From Smittium mucronatum (lineage: Eukaryota > Kickxellomycota > Harpellomycetes > Harpellales > Legeriomycetaceae), in the NCBI GenBank assembly GCA_001953115.1, contig LSSL01004249.1, positions 1 to 35,119 of the forward strand: a DNA stretch of 35,119 nucleotides, given 5' to 3'. Within the stretch, counting starts at the first letter, position 1; each line of letters starts with the position of its first letter. The notes under the pieces are model-generated. The model saw nothing but the letters and a program-made list of their open reading frames with translations. It was not told the DNA's origin and ran no database searches. The position numbers were made by a program, and so were the translations under genes. Of this stretch, positions 31,975 to 35,119 are shown in pieces.

Positions 31975-34598
31975 AATATCACCTTTTTTTTATTTTGTTT
32001 TCTCATCCATTTATTCATTCCCCCATCCCATCCCATCCCTCAAACTATTGAATATTCTTTTCAGCCATCAACTAATTTCCATCTTCGGGGGTGCTCGTTA
32101 TTCATTTCCCTCATCATAAATTCAAACTAGTATACTCTAGCTATTTCACATATTTCTTTTTATTTTTTAAATTTAAAGAATAAAAAAGTACCTTTCTGAA
32201 ATTAAAATTAATTTAGAGCGTATTGTTTGTAATATGTTCTGATGATATCTCATTAAATGCCATTGTTTACATTTTCAATTATTCATTAAACTATATCAAA
32301 ATTGAAGCTTTAGGCTCTAATCACCAACAGTAAAAATTATATTTCATAGTTCTTATTATTCTATTTAACGATCATTGACTTTTATCCCATAGTTTTCTTT
32401 TCTTCTTTCTTGTTACGGGGTACTGTAAGGAATGAAAAACTTGCAAATTACTCTTGGGCAGATTTTGTTTTAATGAATGGATTCTATTCCTAAACACAGG
32501 AATGTAATTGTGATCAATGACTTTTGGCTAAACAGATATTCCTAAATCTAAAATTCAGTAATTGAAATCTAAATTTTAGCTTGAATTTGATGGAATATAT
32601 AATTAGATGTTTTTCATAGGCAGAAACATCTCCGTCTAAATATTTATAACCCATACCAGAATCAAAAATTGCAAGAGTGATTGATGATCAATTTATCCCA
32701 AATCTTGTATATATACTTGTATTAATCAGAATACTTTCTTGGCATAAAAAAAATATCCATCTTTCAGGAAAATTTCATTTCACAATGTACAAATATCAAG
32801 TTGTTTTTTTTTCATCTTTTAAAGTGGGTTGAACTTTACAAAAAACCAATAAAAGCTTTAATGATAGGTGAATTATTAAAATTAATACAACTATATAACA
32901 TAAAGTATTGAGTGTGATTCCATTTTCATCAATTCTTTTACAAAAGATACCCTACCAGCAATAAAAATTGTTCTATTGCAAAAAAAAATTTTTTTATATA
33001 AAATATAGCGATTATTTGATCCAATATATATCCGTCACCTTTAACGCCATAAAAGAAACTCATCATAAAAGAGAATAAACATTTAGGAAGAAGATATAAC
33101 CGAACTGAATCACCGAATCCATTTTTAATGAAGGTTTTACTGTAGACATAGTTTGAGGTTTAATCTTTGTATCTTCAAAGACACTACTATCGATTGAGAA
33201 TAATTTATTTTAACTGTGCGTAATCGGAAAAGAACAACTTATATACATCATTACTCATGTTCAAGCACTATTCCAACAAACTATTCTCTGCCTCCACTAA
33301 TCATACGCGACCTCAATTTCCACCAGAAATGCGGCTTGTTTACCTTCAATGTTATTTTTAAATTATATTTTTAAAAAAGTCCATACTCTTAAAAATCCAT
33401 ATGTTCTACAAGTCAAAACTGCAAGATACTTTTATCAAAAATGACGATGTTGATAACTCAATTGGACCAATAAGAATATAATTTAATATTTCTCTTTAGA
33501 TTTTATTCTTTATAGTTTTTCATTTGTGCCAAAAATATCGAAAGATTTGTAGATGATAAAGAGGTTTTTTAATACAAATACTGAGCATGAGGTTTTCTAT
33601 CCCAATTACCAACCAATATAACCATTATAAATTCCTCTTAATTTATAAAGGAAAGACAATTTGGTCAATGTTTAGAAGTCGCTGCGAGATATGAGAAATA
33701 TAAACTAAATATGTCTTTATTTGCTCTATAAATACCCGACTACAATAGTTGTGAATAAAATCATCTAAAAACATAAAAAATGATTCTAGTGCTATAAGAC
33801 CTTTTCAACTCATAGTTAATTTTTAGTTTATTAATAAATGATAGAATTTGAAATACATAAATTGGTTAAACTCTATAGTACCAGGAATAAATCCTCAGTG
33901 ACAGATACGTAATACATATACAGATTTCACTTTTATCAGTTGAAATTTCTTCATAAAATTTTTAAAATTCATCTAAATTTACTATTTGGATTCTATGCCA
34001 AAATTATCTTGGATTTTGTATGATAAAAAATTGATTTAGCTTTTATTTTAATAAAAAATGTTGTTTTTTGGTAAAAAAAAGATCCCATTGAAATAATGAA
34101 AAATGTTTGAAAAAAAAAGTGCGGGACTTTGGAATTTTCCGTTGAAAATCAGAGATGATCCGATCCATAAAATTTAATTTCTTTGATTAGATAAATTCTA
34201 ATTTCCATATAATTTCTGAAAACCACAGAAAAGGTCCAATTGCAAATCAAGTTAAAAGCTTTATTATAGGATTATAGAAAATGAGGATTGAATTTCAGTT
34301 TTATTAAAAATTAATAATAAGAAAAAACTAGATTTTACAAAAATGAAAAAAAAATCATTACATTTTAAAAAAAGAGCTCATTGCACCACTTTCACGAAAA
34401 ACAAAACCCATCACACATTCTATAATCAAGTATTAACTAAATTTCCCTACCAATACTATAAATTTCATGGATATTAAATACTAGTATATTCTTCCATTTA
34501 TCAAAATTTAAATAAATTTTCAAAAAGTAGTTGAAATAGAAAAAACACAAATAATTGGGTTTAGGTGGGAAAAAAAAGGCTTCAGTAAAGAAGCTGAA
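31975..34598. other. Spacer between HUT1 and the GCL gene
   Basis: A pyrimidine-rich HUT1 3' UTR is followed near 32179-32184 by AATAAA. Beyond that are about 2.4 kb of AT-rich DNA without a recognisable gene, RNA or repeat. TTTATT at about 34259 reads AATAAA on the minus strand and could end the GCL transcript. Confidence 0.45.
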
Positions 34599-35119
34599 TT
34601 AAGAAGGTGGAATATTTAAATCTGTAAGTTCAGAGCATTTGCTTAACAAATCAAAGATTATCTTTTCGCTTACAACAGAATCATTCTTGTAGTCTGGGTG
34701 GTTCATCACAAAATCGCGGAAGAACCTGGCATTGGTTTTCAGGGCACCAGAAGATCTTAATTTAATAAAGTCCAGGTATTTGTTGAGTTTTGACAGTGAT
34801 TCAATGTCAATATTGCAACTGTCCAAGTAGTTCTGAACTATTGGTAGTAATCCTGGAAATCCCCCTGAAGATACCTGACCATTCATTATTTCATTGAGTG
34901 TAATCTCCTCAATTATAACCTTCTCTAATTGGGTATTTATAGTTGCGAAATCAAAGTAGTTGGGATCAAAAAATAGCTTTTTGGTAGAATCATCACCTTC
35001 GTCAATGTGAACAGGTGTAAGAGACCCATTTGATGACTTTTGATCAGCATTTGGCTCCTGATCACAGCTGTTGATACTACCTGTTTTCGAGCTTGATTGA
35101 GATTGGTGAGGTGTTGAGA
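34599..35119 (-). CDS. GSH1: Glutamate-cysteine ligase catalytic subunit, C-terminal part (5' cut by window)
   Basis: This enzyme makes gamma-glutamylcysteine from Glu, Cys and ATP, the rate-limiting step of glutathione synthesis in the cytosol. The frame is open from the right edge of the window (first full codon at 35117) to the stop at 34599, giving 172 residues. Methionine at 34886 is internal. The diagnostic end of the family is present: EEITLNEIMNGQ, GGFPGLLPIVQNYLDS, LNKYLDFIKLRSSGAL, ARFFRDFVMNHPDYKNDSVV and the final helix LLSKCSEL. Compared with human GCLC, the protein stops soon after this helix. Upstream is a Ser/Asn/Gln/Asp-rich stretch of about 50 residues that looks like a lineage-specific insertion. 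The active-site half is outside the window. Confidence 0.9.
   Translation of the reverse strand, partial: STPHQSQSSSKTGSINSCDQEPNADQKSSNGSLTPVHIDEGDDSTKKLFFDPNYFDFATINTQLEKVIIEEITLNEIMNGQVSSGGFPGLLPIVQNYLDSCNIDIESLSKLNKYLDFIKLRSSGALKTNARFFRDFVMNHPDYKNDSVVSEKIIFDLLSKCSELTDLNIPPS

Noticed and set aside
33257..33361. 34-codon plus-strand frame starting MFKHYSNKLFSAS
   Set aside because: It resembles a mitochondrial presequence but is too short, and no continuing exon with good splice sites was found.
1..35119. tRNA, rRNA, U6, SRP RNA or CRISPR features
   Set aside because: I looked by eye for B-box and other conserved RNA motifs and for regularly spaced repeats and saw none; a covariance-model scan would be needed to exclude small RNAs.

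Overview
The window is nuclear DNA of an AT-rich eukaryote, most likely a fungus. The evidence is short GT-AG introns of 73 to 141 bases, AATAAA-type poly(A) signals, and recognisable single-copy eukaryotic genes: RAD2/XPG endonuclease, UTP4/Cirhin, HUT1/SLC35B1 and the glutamate-cysteine ligase catalytic subunit. The large, repeat-filled spacers, the DIRS-type retroelement and the family flavour of its Gag and Pol remnants remind me of early-diverging fungi such as Harpellales/Kickxellomycotina. That placement is an inference and has not been tested.

Layout. 1-590: an old dispersed repeat whose 3' end carries a poly(A) tail (minus orientation). 1369-5610: RAD2 (+, two exons). 5965-9043: UTP4 (-, four exons), convergent with RAD2. 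9044-19284: ten kilobases without an intact gene, dominated by mobile-element wreckage. A DIRS-like tyrosine-recombinase retroelement (Gag, RT, RNase H, YR remnants, all +) lies between two diverged direct repeats of about 0.75 kb. The right-hand repeat is split by a 1.7 kb pogo/Tigger-like DNA transposon with terminal inverted repeats and a TA target duplication. The left-hand repeat preserves the matching empty site. 19285-19785: a single-exon GNAT acetyltransferase (-). 21497-21790: short degenerate tandem repeat. 21865-22475: second copy of the poly(A)-ended repeat, in inverted orientation to the first. 23267-29310: three paralogous YCII-domain genes on the + strand, with a small possible membrane-protein gene diverging from the third. 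30262-30770: a minus-strand coding relic. 30958-31974: HUT1 (+). 34599-35119: 3' part of the GCL catalytic subunit gene (-), cut by the window edge.

Nothing indicates an operon or a single pathway. RAD2 (nucleotide excision repair), UTP4 (small-subunit processome), HUT1 (ER nucleotide or nucleotide-sugar carrier) and GCL (glutathione synthesis) are ordinary housekeeping genes. The unusual parts are the nested transposon structure and the YCII expansion. In that expansion copies 2 and 3 share a CCAAT-type upstream element, and copy 1 has lost the histidine found in the other two. I did not find tRNA, rRNA or CRISPR features.
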